Positions 26,189 to 34,863 are shown, counted from the first letter of the stretch. The stretch is DNA of 64,000 nucleotides from Treponema maltophilum ATCC 51939 (GCF_000413055.1 NZ_KE332518.1:1303583-1367582); one strand, 5' to 3'. Made by a program: numbers and translations. The notes: generated by a model from the sequence alone, not told the origin.

Positions 26189-26915
26189 AACCGTCCGGAA
26201 TGTCGATATTCGAGTACACGTTTTGTACGTCGTCGTCTTCTTCCAAACGATCTATCAATTTTAAAACTTTACGGGTTGTATCGACATCCAACGTCGAATA
26301 GGTATCGGGAACCATGGAAATTCCCGCCGAAACCGATTCGTATCCTTTGTTTTGCAAAAACTCGAGAACCTTTTCAAAGTCGGCAGGATCGGTCGTAACG
26401 GTAATAATACCGTCGTCCGAAGCGATATCTTCCGCTCCGGCTTCAAGACCAGCTTCCATCAGTTCGTCTTCGTTTACCTTTTCGGCATCGTATTCGATAA
26501 CGCCCTTGCGTTTGAACATATACGAAACGGAACCGGTTGCGCCGAGGTTTCCGCCGGTTTTCGAAAAAATATTGCGGACGTTCGCAGCGGCGCGGTTGTT
26601 GTTGTCGGTAAGCACTTCAACCAAAACGGCAATGCCGCCCGGTCCGTAGCCTTCGTAGATTTTTTCTTCATATACGGAACCGCCCAACTCGCCCGTTCCC
26701 TTTTTTATAGCCCGCTCGATATTGTCTTTAGGCATGTTTGCCGCGCGCGCTTTTAAAATCGCGGTACGGAGCCGGGGATTGGAAGCGGGATCACCGCCGC
26801 CCATCCGTGCTGATATGGAAATTTCTTTAATGAATTTGGTAAACAACTGCCCCCGTTTTGCATCGGCAGCGCCTTTGGCGTGTTTAATTGTCGCCCATTT
26901 ACTGTGTCCTGACAT
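26175..26915 (-). CDS. yebC: YebC/TACO1-family regulator
   Basis: A 246-residue YebC-family protein ([22 protein letters not shown] at the start, [20 protein letters not shown] in the middle, acidic C-terminus). Family members act as transcriptional regulators or, as shown for some bacteria and human TACO1, help ribosomes through proline stretches. YebC next to ruvC, ruvA and ruvB is a common bacterial order. AGGAG precedes the ATG by 6 bases. A full-consensus promoter lies about 75 bases upstream. Confidence 0.95.
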   Translation of the reverse strand: MSGHSKWATIKHAKGAADAKRGQLFTKFIKEISISARMGGGDPASNPRLRTAILKARAANMPKDNIERAIKKGTGELGGSVYEEKIYEGYGPGGIAVLVEVLTDNNNRAAANVRNIFSKTGGNLGATGSVSYMFKRKGVIEYDAEKVNEDELMEAGLEAGAEDIASDDGIITVTTDPADFEKVLEFLQNKGYESVSAGISMVPDTYSTLDVDTTRKVLKLIDRLEEDDDVQNVYSNIDIPDGFEEE

Positions 26916-26989
26916 CGGAACTCCTATTCGGTCGGGGGCGTTTCGAATTCCCCACCCTGCTTAAGTTTAAAATTACGTTTTCGCCGTAT

Positions 26990-27018
26990 ATTATATCATA
27001 TGAGAAATTCCCTGTCAA
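26990..27018 (-). promoter_or_regulatory. yebC-ruvC promoter
   Basis: On the minus strand a perfect consensus: TTGACA (plus strand 27013-27018), 17 bases, TATAAT (26990-26995). A-rich sequence upstream of the -35 box could be an UP element. It shows that native chromosome extends to at least 27018, so the A+T-rich island begins beyond it. Confidence 0.8.
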
Positions 27019-27079
27019 TTACTGCAAAAAATGTAATTGAATGTAAAAAAACGGTATGCAATGCAGAGAACAATCGGGT

Positions 27080-27104
27080 AGAATTGTACAAGGAAGAGCA
27101 ATTC
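27080..27104. repeat. Left copy of the GGA-loop palindrome
   Basis: GAATTGTACAAGGAAGAGCAATTC (27081-27104), an imperfect palindrome with loop AAGGAA. Over 26 aligned bases it differs at three positions from the right copy (32389-32413). CAATCGGGT directly precedes it and is inverted at the right copy. Confidence 0.65.
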
Positions 27105-27151
27105 CAACTGTTGTGAGATAATACATATGTGACAAGAATATACAAAATGGC

Positions 27152-27180
27152 TTGCGAATGATATAATTAAATGATATAAT
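27152..27180 (+). promoter_or_regulatory. aspD-aspT promoter
   Basis: TTGCGA (27152-27157), 17 bases and TATAAT (27175-27180), about 80 bases before the aspD start. Besides this promoter and the left palindrome, the 345-base gap 26916-27260 holds only the yebC promoter. Confidence 0.6.
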
Positions 27181-27260
27181 TTAAATATAAAAGATGTTGA
27201 TGGTTTTTTTGTATTGTGGTTAGAAAAACTTATGCAGTTAGAAGGAAAGGAGAATTAAAG

Positions 27261-28859
27261 ATGATTACAAAGAGCTTCGAAAGAAAATTAGAAAAACTTG
27301 GTGCATTTGAAATTAGCTTTGATATGTTGAAATTATCAGAAAAGAATGAGAAACATTTGAAATTTTTGAATGCAGGAAGAGGAAATCCTAATTGGATTAA
27401 TACCTTGGGAAGATTAGCTTTTGCAAGACTGATGGAATTTGGCGTGTCAGAATGCAAAAGAACTCTAGATAAAGGAGATTTAGCTGGATATGTTGACTCC
27501 AATGGAATTGAGGAGAGGTACAATGCTTTTTTAAATCGTGACGATGAGGTGGATGTATTTCTTAAAAAGATCGTGGAGTATAGCGTAGACCATCTATATT
27601 TAGATAAGAAAAGCCTTATTTTGGAGCTTACAAATGGCATTATAGGAAATAATTATCCGGTTCCTAGCCGTTGTTTGGAGAATACGGAGCACATCATCAA
27701 TGCATTTCTTCAAAGCATTCTATATGGGAAGGCTAATTTAAGAAAAAATACTAAGGTATTTCCAGTAGAAGGCGGTACGGCTGCAATTGTTTATATATTT
27801 GATTCCTTAAAGCATAATGGACTACTTAATGATGGAGACCGCATTGCAATCAACACACCGGTATTTACTCCTTATATTCAGATTCCGAGACTATCAAATT
27901 TTGATTTAGCAGAGGTCGATCTTCAAGCAAGGGAAGAAAATCAGTGGCATATTCCAGATTCTGAATTTGAAAAGCTTTTGGACCCTTCTGTCAAGGCATT
28001 TTTCTTAGTGAATCCATCAAATCCGGGTTCTCGTAGTCTTACAGATGAGACTTTGGAACAGTTAAGAAAGGTAGTTGTAAAGCGTCCGGATCTTATTATT
28101 ATAACAGATGATGTATACGGTACTTTTGTAAATGGATTCCGCACTGTTTATTCCGTTTGCCCAAGAAACACTATTTTGGTTTATTCGTATTCAAAGCTTT
28201 ATGGTGTTACAGGATGGAGACTCGGAGTTATAGCAATTAATGAAGATAATGTTCTTGATGAACTGATTAAGAAGCTTCCTGAGAAGAAGAAAAAAGAACT
28301 AGAAAGCGATTATTCTATCGTTACATTTAATCCTTCGGAAATGGGCTTTGTTGAAAGGATATGTGCAGACAGCAGATCTATTGGATTGTATCATACAAGC
28401 GGGCTATCTACACCACAGCAGATTATGATGGTTCTTTTCTCTATGACTCATTTGGTTCTTGAAAATGAAAAGGATCAATACATTGAAGCTTGTAAAGAAA
28501 TTATAGCGATTCGTTACCACAATTTAATGTCTACATTAGGCTTACCTGAGGATAACAGTGATTCCAATGCTAAATATTATACACTGATTGACATATATCA
28601 ACTTGCAGAGACAAATTATGATAAGAACTTCGCAACATGGCTTAGAAATGAATTTGAGGAAATAGATTTTCTTTTACATCTAGCAAAGGAAGATGGTGTT
28701 GTGTTGATGGAAGGAGTTGGTTTTGGAGCAACTCCTGGTACAGTTAGAATTTCAGAAGCAAACCTAGAGGACAATGATTATAAGGAAATAGCAAACCGTA
28801 TTATATCCCTTTTGAAAGAATATTACGAAAAGTATACAAAAGAGAAAAAAAAGCTATAG
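27261..28859 (+). CDS. aspD: Aspartate 4-decarboxylase (bifunctional aspartate aminotransferase/decarboxylase)
   Basis: A 532-residue PLP enzyme of the AspD type, which removes the beta-carboxyl of L-aspartate to give L-alanine and CO2. The start is ATG 27261 with AGGAG eight bases upstream; the frame opens earlier with GTG 27216. The class I aminotransferase fold is evident: NAGRGNPNWINT near residue 36, VEGGTAAIVYIFDSL, FLVNPSNPGSRSLTDE, ITDDVYGTFV and the PLP segment VYSYSKLYGVTGWRLGV with the Schiff-base Lys in SYSK. At about 530 residues it has the AspD length, longer than ordinary aspartate aminotransferases (about 400). It is followed 18 bases later by aspT. The codon use is low-GC and unlike its surroundings. 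Confidence 0.94.
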   Translation: MITKSFERKLEKLGAFEISFDMLKLSEKNEKHLKFLNAGRGNPNWINTLGRLAFARLMEFGVSECKRTLDKGDLAGYVDSNGIEERYNAFLNRDDEVDVFLKKIVEYSVDHLYLDKKSLILELTNGIIGNNYPVPSRCLENTEHIINAFLQSILYGKANLRKNTKVFPVEGGTAAIVYIFDSLKHNGLLNDGDRIAINTPVFTPYIQIPRLSNFDLAEVDLQAREENQWHIPDSEFEKLLDPSVKAFFLVNPSNPGSRSLTDETLEQLRKVVVKRPDLIIITDDVYGTFVNGFRTVYSVCPRNTILVYSYSKLYGVTGWRLGVIAINEDNVLDELIKKLPEKKKKELESDYSIVTFNPSEMGFVERICADSRSIGLYHTSGLSTPQQIMMVLFSMTHLVLENEKDQYIEACKEIIAIRYHNLMSTLGLPEDNSDSNAKYYTLIDIYQLAETNYDKNFATWLRNEFEEIDFLLHLAKEDGVVLMEGVGFGATPGTVRISEANLEDNDYKEIANRIISLLKEYYEKYTKEKKKL

Positions 28860-28877
28860 TATGGGGAGGAATTTAAA

Positions 28878-30611
28878 ATGAATATAGGTTTAATCTCACA
28901 TGAAGTGTTGGAAACAGCACAACGTATTACGGTAACAGGTTTCTCTGATATAGCCCATTATTTGATTGCTAATCCAGTCATTTCTATCTTTATATGTCTT
29001 GCACTTGGATATTTTATTGGAAAGGTAAAGATAAAATCCTTTACGGTAGGTGCCACTGTAGGAACTTTGCTGGTAGGACTTCTCATTTCCCTAATATTGA
29101 AGGGGGCAGGAACTTACGAAATTGACGGAACGGTGAAGACAATCTTTTTCTCACTATTTATTTTTACTATCGGATATGAGGTTGGACCTTCATTCTTCGC
29201 AAGTTTAAAAAGATCTGGCCTTAAAATTATTGTCCTATCCATATTCTTCGCCGTGGTAGCTTTTGCAGTTTCGATTGTTTTGTTTAAGACTTTTGGTATT
29301 GGAGCTGGAGAAGCTGGCGGAATTTTGGCAGGTAGTCTTACACAGTCAGCAATCTTAGGAACAGCGGATTCTACTATGAAGGCTATGCTTTCAGGAACAG
29401 AACTGAAAACGGCTGAAAGTCAAATGGCAGTTGCATATGCACTTACCTATGTTTTTGGAACGATTGGGGTAGTTGTGTTTTTGAGAAATGGTGCATCGAA
29501 GTTAATTGGTACAAATTTAACAGATACAGTTCAGAAGAAAATTGAGCAAACAAATTTCCATGAGTCTTCTTCGGAAAACACTGTGGTTGGAAATATTAAA
29601 GCACGTGCATTTTGCTTAGAAAAAGGTGCAGAACTTATTGGCAAAACAATCGGTTCCATTGAAGAACAGTACGATGATTCTCTTACAATAATTCAGATTC
29701 TTCGAGATGGTAAACAGGTGAATCTTGCACCGGATGTGCAGCTGCTTGAGAAGGATACAGTTATGATTATAGGACTTCTTGATGCAGTATTAAATTTTGA
29801 AGCTTCTGGCATGGAGGAAACTAATGATTCAGAAGCTCTTAGGCTAGATGTGGTAAAGCAAGAAATAGTTTTAACTAACAATTTCTCTCTAGATGTTATA
29901 AAGAATCTTTCAGAAAATGGAATCGTCATTTCAGAAAGGATGAGAGATAACAATATTCTCCCTGAAGAGGAGGAGTTAAAGGCTCTTGATCACTTGATAT
30001 TGGTGGGACCAAAAGCTGCTATTTCTAAGGCTGTAAAGAAACTTGGGTATGTGAAGGATACAGGAACTGAGACAGATATATCTTTTATCAGCATCGGGCT
30101 TGTAGTTGGTCTATTAATAGGTGCAATCAGCTTCGTTGTATCCAAAATTCCGATTACACTTGGATCTGGTGGAGGAGCTTTAATTGGAGGACTTCTGTTC
30201 GGATATTATCAAGATAGACATTCTAACTATGGACTGATGCCGAAAGCAACCCGATGGTTTTGTAAAAGTGTTGGATTAAATCTCTTTATAGCCATTGTGG
30301 GACTTATGTCTGGAGCTTCCTTCATATCTGCATTGCAATCTATGGGCTTAGAGGTACTATTAATTGGTATTTTGGTAACCATTTTGCCTCATATTGCTTC
30401 CGTTTACTTTGGAAGATTTGTGTTAAAGTTGGATGCTGTAGATATCATTGGTGCTCTATGTGGTGCTGGAACGTGTACAGCAGCACTTAACGGAGTTGTG
30501 GAGGAATATGATTCAAGTATTTTTGCTATAGCATATACACCAGGATATGCAATGGGAAATATTTTACTTACAGTCTTAGGTCCTCTTGTAGTAGCAATAT
30601 GCATACATTAG
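28878..30611 (+). CDS. aspT: Aspartate-alanine antiporter
   Basis: A 577-residue membrane protein of the aspartate:alanine exchanger family. The N-terminal block has five or so helices from residue 32. The central cytosolic part (about 205-390) carries two TrkA-C-like domains (KARAFCLEKGAELIGKTIG, LLEKDTVMIIGLLD, DHLILVGPKAAISK). The C-terminal block of about five helices includes ITLGSGGGALIGGLLFGYYQ and LCGAGTCTAALNGVVEEY, the Gly-rich motifs of AspT/YidE proteins. With AspD it forms a decarboxylation cycle: electrogenic aspartate-in, alanine-out exchange plus proton-consuming decarboxylation yields proton-motive force and acid resistance. AGGAG-like GGGGAGG precedes the ATG. A strong terminator follows. 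Confidence 0.94.
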   Translation: MNIGLISHEVLETAQRITVTGFSDIAHYLIANPVISIFICLALGYFIGKVKIKSFTVGATVGTLLVGLLISLILKGAGTYEIDGTVKTIFFSLFIFTIGYEVGPSFFASLKRSGLKIIVLSIFFAVVAFAVSIVLFKTFGIGAGEAGGILAGSLTQSAILGTADSTMKAMLSGTELKTAESQMAVAYALTYVFGTIGVVVFLRNGASKLIGTNLTDTVQKKIEQTNFHESSSENTVVGNIKARAFCLEKGAELIGKTIGSIEEQYDDSLTIIQILRDGKQVNLAPDVQLLEKDTVMIIGLLDAVLNFEASGMEETNDSEALRLDVVKQEIVLTNNFSLDVIKNLSENGIVISERMRDNNILPEEEELKALDHLILVGPKAAISKAVKKLGYVKDTGTETDISFISIGLVVGLLIGAISFVVSKIPITLGSGGGALIGGLLFGYYQDRHSNYGLMPKATRWFCKSVGLNLFIAIVGLMSGASFISALQSMGLEVLLIGILVTILPHIASVYFGRFVLKLDAVDIIGALCGAGTCTAALNGVVEEYDSSIFAIAYTPGYAMGNILLTVLGPLVVAICIH

Positions 30612-30675
30612 TTATTTGAGTAGATAAGATAGATAGATTCATACATTTATTTTAAGGAAAAGTGGTTGTATAATA

Positions 30676-30721
30676 TTTAGCGTTGGTGAGAGAAAAAATC
30701 CTCTCCCAACGCTAAATTTTT
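30676..30721 (+). terminator. aspD-aspT terminator
   Basis: TTTAGCGTTGG plus GAGAG (30676-30692, one bulged T) pairs with CTCTC plus CCAACGCTAAA (30701-30716), followed by TTTTT. This is a long, stable rho-independent hairpin 65 bases after the aspT stop. Confidence 0.88.
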
Positions 30722-30796
30722 ACAAAAAAATAGGAACACACATCAAATCTCGTGTATAATTTAAATCGCACAAAATAAAAAACAAGGAGAAATGAT

Positions 30797-31365
30797 ATGT
30801 GTTCTAATGCTAGTATAACAGAAATCTTAGGAATTAACGATAAGAATTTAGTAATTTTAGGTAACGAAAAAGAAAATATTAAGGAGATAAAATATACAGT
30901 CTTAAGGGGAAAGCTTTCATATAGGCCAGCTTGCTGCCCTAAGTGTGGTATAGTCAATGAAAATTATGACATTATTAGAAATGGGAGTCAGACTGTAAAA
31001 ATACTTTTTAATAGGGTTAATACAACCCCTTTGATATTGATGGTTAAAAGCAGAGATTTTTCTGTAAGCATTGCGAGTCAACATTTATGGCTAAAACACC
31101 TATCGTAGATAAGGGGTGCTTCATATCGAATGATGTTAAGAGGTCTATAGTTTTAAACCTATGTGAGACTAAGTCAATGGACCTAATTGCAAGAGAACAC
31201 TGTGTATCTCCTACTAGTATTGCCAGAATACTCCGTTTAACTGAAGATAGGAGAAGAAAAAATATTCTATCAATAGATGAATTCAAGTCAGTAAATACAG
31301 TTGATGCGTCTATGAGTGTAAATTTAACCGATTTAGAAGAAAGAAAGGTTTCTGATATAATGTAA
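30797..31365 (+). pseudogene. ISL3-family transposase remnant (frameshifted and truncated)
   Basis: The N-terminal part of an ISL3-type transposase. The first frame (30797-31108) has the zinc-finger-like RPACCPKCGIVNENY. The second frame (from 31087) has NDVKRSIVLNLCETKSMDLIAREHCVSPTSIARILR, the helix-turn-helix. Restoring one A in the run at about 31042 joins both frames through KKQRFFCKHCESTFMAKTP, so one base is missing. The gene then ends at DIM where the IS481-like element begins (31361); the large catalytic part is absent. AAGGAG before the ATG is intact. The ISL3 left end is probably just before GGAACACACATC at 30732. It is non-functional. Confidence 0.8.
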
Positions 31366-32332
31366 ATCTACCAAACCACATTAAGGAGAAACCTTTCATA
31401 TGAGTAGTATATCAGAAATATACCGTGTTCGTCAACGGGCAATTGAGTATGCAATAAAACATAATAATAATTCAAAGGCAGCAGTGAAGTATAAGACATC
31501 ACGTCAGCAGATAAAACGTTGGAGAGACAGATACGACGGCACAGTCCAGTCTCTCCTGCCAAAAAGCAGAAGACCTAAAAGCCACCCAAACCAGCACACG
31601 CAAGAAGAAGTAGGGATGGTTATGAAAAAGTACAGGAAATTTGGCTATGAAGGGCTGGCAGAAGTTTATGTCAAAGCGAGAAAGGAAGGCTATAGCCGTA
31701 CATACGATTCAATGTGCAAGATAATAAGGAAAATGAAGGGCAATGCCAAAGAAAAGCCTAAAAAGCTGCATAAAAGAAAAAAAAAGGTTGAACAGGCGAA
31801 GTACCCTGGGGAAAGAGTACAGATAGACATAAAATATGTTCCGGAAGAATGCATACAGTTTGGTACACGTGACCAGAAGTATTATCAAATAACGGCATTA
31901 GATGAATATACAAGAAAAAGAGTGTTAAGGATAGCAGATGAAAAAAGCACCTATCAGACCGCAAAGTTTCTAGAGAACTTGGAAAGGGAGCAGGGATTTG
32001 ACATAAAGAAAGTTCAGACAGACAATGGGAAAGAGTTCACAAATTCTGAAAGTGATAAGAAAACACTGTTTGAGCTGAAACTGGAGGAGAAGGGGATAGA
32101 GTACGTGACAACCCGTCCATATTCGCCATGGGAGAATGGAAAAGTGGAAAGAAGCCACAGGCTTGACAGCAAGTACTATGCAGACAAGAAATTTAAAAGC
32201 AAGGAAGAACTGTTAAGGGCAATAAGGAAATACAATACAAGATACAACAACATATCAAGAAAAGTACTAGGCTTTAAGAGTCCAAATGAAGTGTTAAAAG
32301 AGTACAAGCAAAATCAGTAGGTTAAAGATACA
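31361..32332 (+). mobile_element. IS481-like insertion sequence
   Basis: An element of about 972 bp with TGT...ACA ends. The left end TAATGTAAATCTACC (31358-31372) and the inverse of the right end (32320-32335, GGTTAAAGATACATTA) match imperfectly. It carries one transposase gene. It sits inside the truncated ISL3 transposase, so it inserted after it. No clear target duplication is visible, so the exact ends are uncertain by a few bases. Confidence 0.65.
31400..32320 (+). CDS. IS481-like DDE transposase
   Basis: A 306-residue transposase. The N-terminal helix-turn-helix spans RAIEYAIKHNNNSKAAVKYK to QQIKRWRDRY. The rve integrase core follows with all three catalytic acids: RVQIDIKYVPEE (first Asp), VQTDNGKEFTN (second Asp) and SPWENGKVERSHR (Glu). 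The C-terminal KSPNEVLKEYKQ ends the protein. The frame is intact with a ribosome binding site (AAGGAG, 31381-31386), so the element could be active. Its A+T-rich codon use matches the rest of the island. Confidence 0.9.
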   Translation: MSSISEIYRVRQRAIEYAIKHNNNSKAAVKYKTSRQQIKRWRDRYDGTVQSLLPKSRRPKSHPNQHTQEEVGMVMKKYRKFGYEGLAEVYVKARKEGYSRTYDSMCKIIRKMKGNAKEKPKKLHKRKKKVEQAKYPGERVQIDIKYVPEECIQFGTRDQKYYQITALDEYTRKRVLRIADEKSTYQTAKFLENLEREQGFDIKKVQTDNGKEFTNSESDKKTLFELKLEEKGIEYVTTRPYSPWENGKVERSHRLDSKYYADKKFKSKEELLRAIRKYNTRYNNISRKVLGFKSPNEVLKEYKQNQ

Positions 32333-32388
32333 TTAGGAAAGAAACATTTTTTTTAATATATTTTTGTAACAAATGTTTGACATCTATA

Positions 32389-32423
32389 CAATTGCACAAG
32401 GAAGTGCAATTCTAACCCGATTG
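32389..32423. repeat. Right copy of the GGA-loop palindrome
   Basis: ATTGCAC (32391-32397), loop AAGGAA, GTGCAAT (32404-32410), then ACCCGATTG (32415-32423), the inverse of the left-end sequence at 27071-27079. It abuts and partly overlaps the -35 box of the zinc-ribbon gene promoter. Confidence 0.65.
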
Positions 32424-32449
32424 ACTAAGATCAAAAAAAGCAGTATATT
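32421..32449 (+). promoter_or_regulatory. Promoter of the zinc-ribbon protein gene
   Basis: TTGACT (32421-32426), 17 bases and TATATT (32444-32449), followed by TGTGGAGG and the ATG at 32479. It is one of the strongest promoter matches in the window, which suggests high expression of a small protein. Confidence 0.75.
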
Positions 32450-32478
32450 TAATCTACTCTTATAGTGTGGAGGCAATT

Positions 32479-32652
32479 ATGGCAGGAGCAGCCAGTAAGA
32501 ACTCCCGTACGACAGTGGCTACCCATAAATTCTTTTGCAGCTGCGGCGGTGAAGTTATCATGAAAACTCTGTGTGAAAACGGAAGAGTAAAAAACGTTGC
32601 GGAATGCACCAAGTGCAAACGCACCGAGCGCAGACCGAAAGACTTTAAATAA
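32479..32652 (+). CDS. 57-residue zinc-ribbon protein, function unknown
   Basis: A small basic protein (MAGAASKNSRTTVATHKFFC at its start) with CSCGG near residue 20 and CTKCKRTERRP near residue 44. The CxC...CxxC pattern suggests one zinc site, as in small ribosome- or polymerase-associated ribbons. The size resembles ribosomal protein L33 or L36, but the sequence does not match L33 motifs, and I do not recognise the family. The start is fixed by GGAGG five bases before ATG 32479; the frame opens 12 bases earlier. A strong promoter precedes it and a terminator follows, so it is a single highly expressed gene. Confidence 0.8.
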   Translation: MAGAASKNSRTTVATHKFFCSCGGEVIMKTLCENGRVKNVAECTKCKRTERRPKDFK

Positions 32653-32680
32653 AGCGGATCTTCCGCGCCCGGAAAATACA

Positions 32681-32730
32681 AAAAAGACTGACCCGCGGTT
32701 AATTGTAAACCGTGCGGCCGGTCTTTTTTT
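32681..32730. terminator. Bidirectional terminator between zinc-ribbon gene and dinG-like gene
   Basis: AAAAAGAC (32681-32688) pairs with GTCTTTTT (32721-32728), with an inner CCGCGGTT/AACCGTGCGG stem. There is a run of seven T on the plus strand and T-rich sequence on the minus strand, serving both converging genes. Confidence 0.8.
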
Positions 32731-32739
32731 ATGCCTGCG

Positions 32740-34863
32740 CTACGAATCCAAAAAACGCCGTATAGCGGAACATACGGTATCTATAGGTTCAAAAAGCCGT
32801 TTGATTTCCGGAATACTGTTTAAAAACAACGCGCCGTAGCGTTTTTCGATAAGCCTTTTGTCCAAAACGGTTACCGCACCGCGGTCCGACGAATGCCTGA
32901 TAAGTCGCCCGAAACCTTGCCGAAAATGAATAACCGCTTCGGGAAGACTTAACTGCATAAACGATGAAATCCCCTTTTTTTCGAGATCTTCGCACCGCGC
33001 TTGAAACACCGGATCGGTCGGAACGGTAAACGGCAACTTTACGATAATAACGTGCGAAAGGCTTTCGCCGGGAACATCGACACCCTCCCAAAACGAATCG
33101 GTCGCAAAAAGCACGCTCGAGGAATCTTGTTTAAACCGTTCCAATAAACGGAAGCGGTCGTCGTCACCCTGCTTATACACGGTAATATTATCGGGCGCGA
33201 GCATGCTGCGCACATAGGAACAAGCCGAATGCAGCGATTCGTACGACGTGAACAGCACAAGGGCGCGGCCGGAAGATGCACGTATGAGCTTAACGAGATT
33301 GTGCTCAAGCGCTTGCTGAAAGCCGGGGCTTACAGGCTCTGCCATATCGGAGGGAATCGAAAATAAAAGATTTTTTTTATAATTAAACGGCGAAGGAAAA
33401 CAATCGCAAAGCAAGCGCTCTTTTTCGACAAAGGCCGTGCCGGTTCTGCCGAGCCAATAGCCGAAACTGCCGCCGGCGGTAAGGGTTGCCGATGTACAGA
33501 CAACGGTCGAAAGCGGCTCGAAAACGTTTGCATGAATCATCGAAGCGGTGTTCAGCGGCGTTTGATAACAAACGGGATACCATCCGCCTTTTTCCAAAGC
33601 ATGTTTTTCAAGCCAAAATACCGTATCGGTCCGATCACTCCATTCGCCGAAGTTTTTACACACCAAGCCCATCGCTTCGAGCCGGCGCAAAATCTGTTTT
33701 GTTTCCCACACCGCCGCATCCGCTTGCGCATCCTCGTCTATACAATCGATAATGCCGCGCACGGCATCGCACAGTGTAACGACATCGCCCGACAAAACGT
33801 TCATCGCGTTTATAAAAGCGGAAAAACGGCATTCGCTCGCTTCGCACAGCCTCACCGACCATGAATTATGTTCAAACAGCGGCAAAGCCGCCTCTTCCAT
33901 ATCGCGTATATGCGCCTGCACAAGCTGAATTGAATTGACCGCTTCGGATAAGCCGTCCGAAGATGTCGAGAGCGCTTCAATCGTATACAGCAAACCTGCG
34001 GCCGCGCTTTTGCGCACGCGGTGCAGCTTATGCAGCTGCTTTAAAAACGAAAAGCGGTTCACCGATTCCGAAAAAAAGCCGGTGGCGGCGTTTTCGATGC
34101 CGTGCGCTTCGTCCAATATAAGCCTTTTGTACGGCGGCAAAACGGCCGTCTCTTCAAAGCCGGCTCCCGTACCGCTCGCGCGCATTTCTATGTCCGCAAA
34201 AAGCAAGTGATGGTTTACGACCAAAACCGAAGCTTCGGCCGCCCTTTTGCGCATCTTCATCACAAAGCAGCGCTCGTAAAAACGGCAGCGGCTTCCCATG
34301 CATGCATCGCTTTCCGAATTGACACGCTGCCACAACGAAGATGACGGCATAAAAGACAGATCCGAATTGCTGCCCGTTTCGGAAGAAAGCGCCCATTTGA
34401 AGATTGTCTGCAGTTCCTCTTTTTCTTCGTCGAACAAATCGACCTCGTCGAGACTGTCGTATAAGCGGCGCAAACAAAGGTAGTTTTGCCGTCCTTTCAT
34501 GAGAACGGCGTTAAAATCGATATTCAGCAAAGATTTTGCGGCGGGAATATCTTTTTCGTACAGCTGCTGCTGCAAGTTGATGGTACCCGTCGAAACGACC
34601 ACCCGCTCTTTATTTTTTACCGCCCACAGAGCGGCCGGAATCAAATAGGCAAAGGACTTTCCCACACCGGTTCCCGCTTCAAAGGCGGCAATTTTGTCTT
34701 CGTTAAACGCCGCACAAATCCGCTTGAGCAGCGCTATTTGACCGGGACGTTCTTCAAATCCGGGAAAAAGTTTTTCAAGCGGGCCGCCCGCACAAATCCA
34801 TTCGGAACATACAACGGGATCTAAAAGTTCAATCGGGCGCGCATCGTCTTCCATGCTTTCCAT
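32740..34863 (-). CDS. DinG/YoaA-type ATP-dependent helicase (XPD-like, iron-sulfur)
   Basis: A helicase of about 707 residues. ATG 34863 (MESMEDDARP) is chosen because AAGGAAG lies four bases upstream; the open frame extends into the tRNA gene. Walker A is FEAGTGVGKSFAYL, the DEAH box is LILDEAHGIENAA, and the C-terminal half carries LFTSYESLHSAC, ATDSFWEGVDVPG and the motif VI segment FRQGFGRLIRHSSDRG. Four cysteines between motifs I and II (YLCLRRL, then C in SDACMGSRCRFYERC) match the 4Fe-4S site of XPD/DinG helicases, which unwind 5'-3' and resolve R-loops or repair intermediates. It is transcribed away from the tRNA-Glu gene. Confidence 0.92.
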   Translation of the reverse strand: MESMEDDARPIELLDPVVCSEWICAGGPLEKLFPGFEERPGQIALLKRICAAFNEDKIAAFEAGTGVGKSFAYLIPAALWAVKNKERVVVSTGTINLQQQLYEKDIPAAKSLLNIDFNAVLMKGRQNYLCLRRLYDSLDEVDLFDEEKEELQTIFKWALSSETGSNSDLSFMPSSSLWQRVNSESDACMGSRCRFYERCFVMKMRKRAAEASVLVVNHHLLFADIEMRASGTGAGFEETAVLPPYKRLILDEAHGIENAATGFFSESVNRFSFLKQLHKLHRVRKSAAAGLLYTIEALSTSSDGLSEAVNSIQLVQAHIRDMEEAALPLFEHNSWSVRLCEASECRFSAFINAMNVLSGDVVTLCDAVRGIIDCIDEDAQADAAVWETKQILRRLEAMGLVCKNFGEWSDRTDTVFWLEKHALEKGGWYPVCYQTPLNTASMIHANVFEPLSTVVCTSATLTAGGSFGYWLGRTGTAFVEKERLLCDCFPSPFNYKKNLLFSIPSDMAEPVSPGFQQALEHNLVKLIRASSGRALVLFTSYESLHSACSYVRSMLAPDNITVYKQGDDDRFRLLERFKQDSSSVLFATDSFWEGVDVPGESLSHVIIVKLPFTVPTDPVFQARCEDLEKKGISSFMQLSLPEAVIHFRQGFGRLIRHSSDRGAVTVLDKRLIEKRYGALFLNSIPEIKRLFEPIDTVCSAIRRFLDS

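Larger units (their letters stand above)
27071..32423. mobile_element. A+T-rich acquired island: aspD-aspT plus IS elements, bracketed by inverted repeats
   Basis: Between the yebC promoter and the promoter of the zinc-ribbon gene, base and codon use change sharply: A/T-ending codons such as AGA, ATA and TTA replace the CGN and GCG codons of the surroundings. The segment holds aspD, aspT, a broken ISL3-type transposase and an IS481-like element. CAATCGGGT (27071-27079) with a following palindrome at its left end reappears inverted at the right end (palindrome then ACCCGATTG, 32415-32423). The composition and IS content suggest transfer from a low-GC Firmicute. The inverted ends could be recombination sites or pre-existing dispersed repeats. 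No target duplication was found. Confidence 0.6.

Noticed and set aside
31361-32332. Target-site duplication of the IS481-like element
   Set aside because: Bases flanking the TGT and ACA ends (ATATAA and TTAGGA) do not form a direct repeat.
27071-32423. Prophage or integrative conjugative element
   Set aside because: No integrase, structural phage or conjugation gene is present; only metabolic genes and IS transposases.
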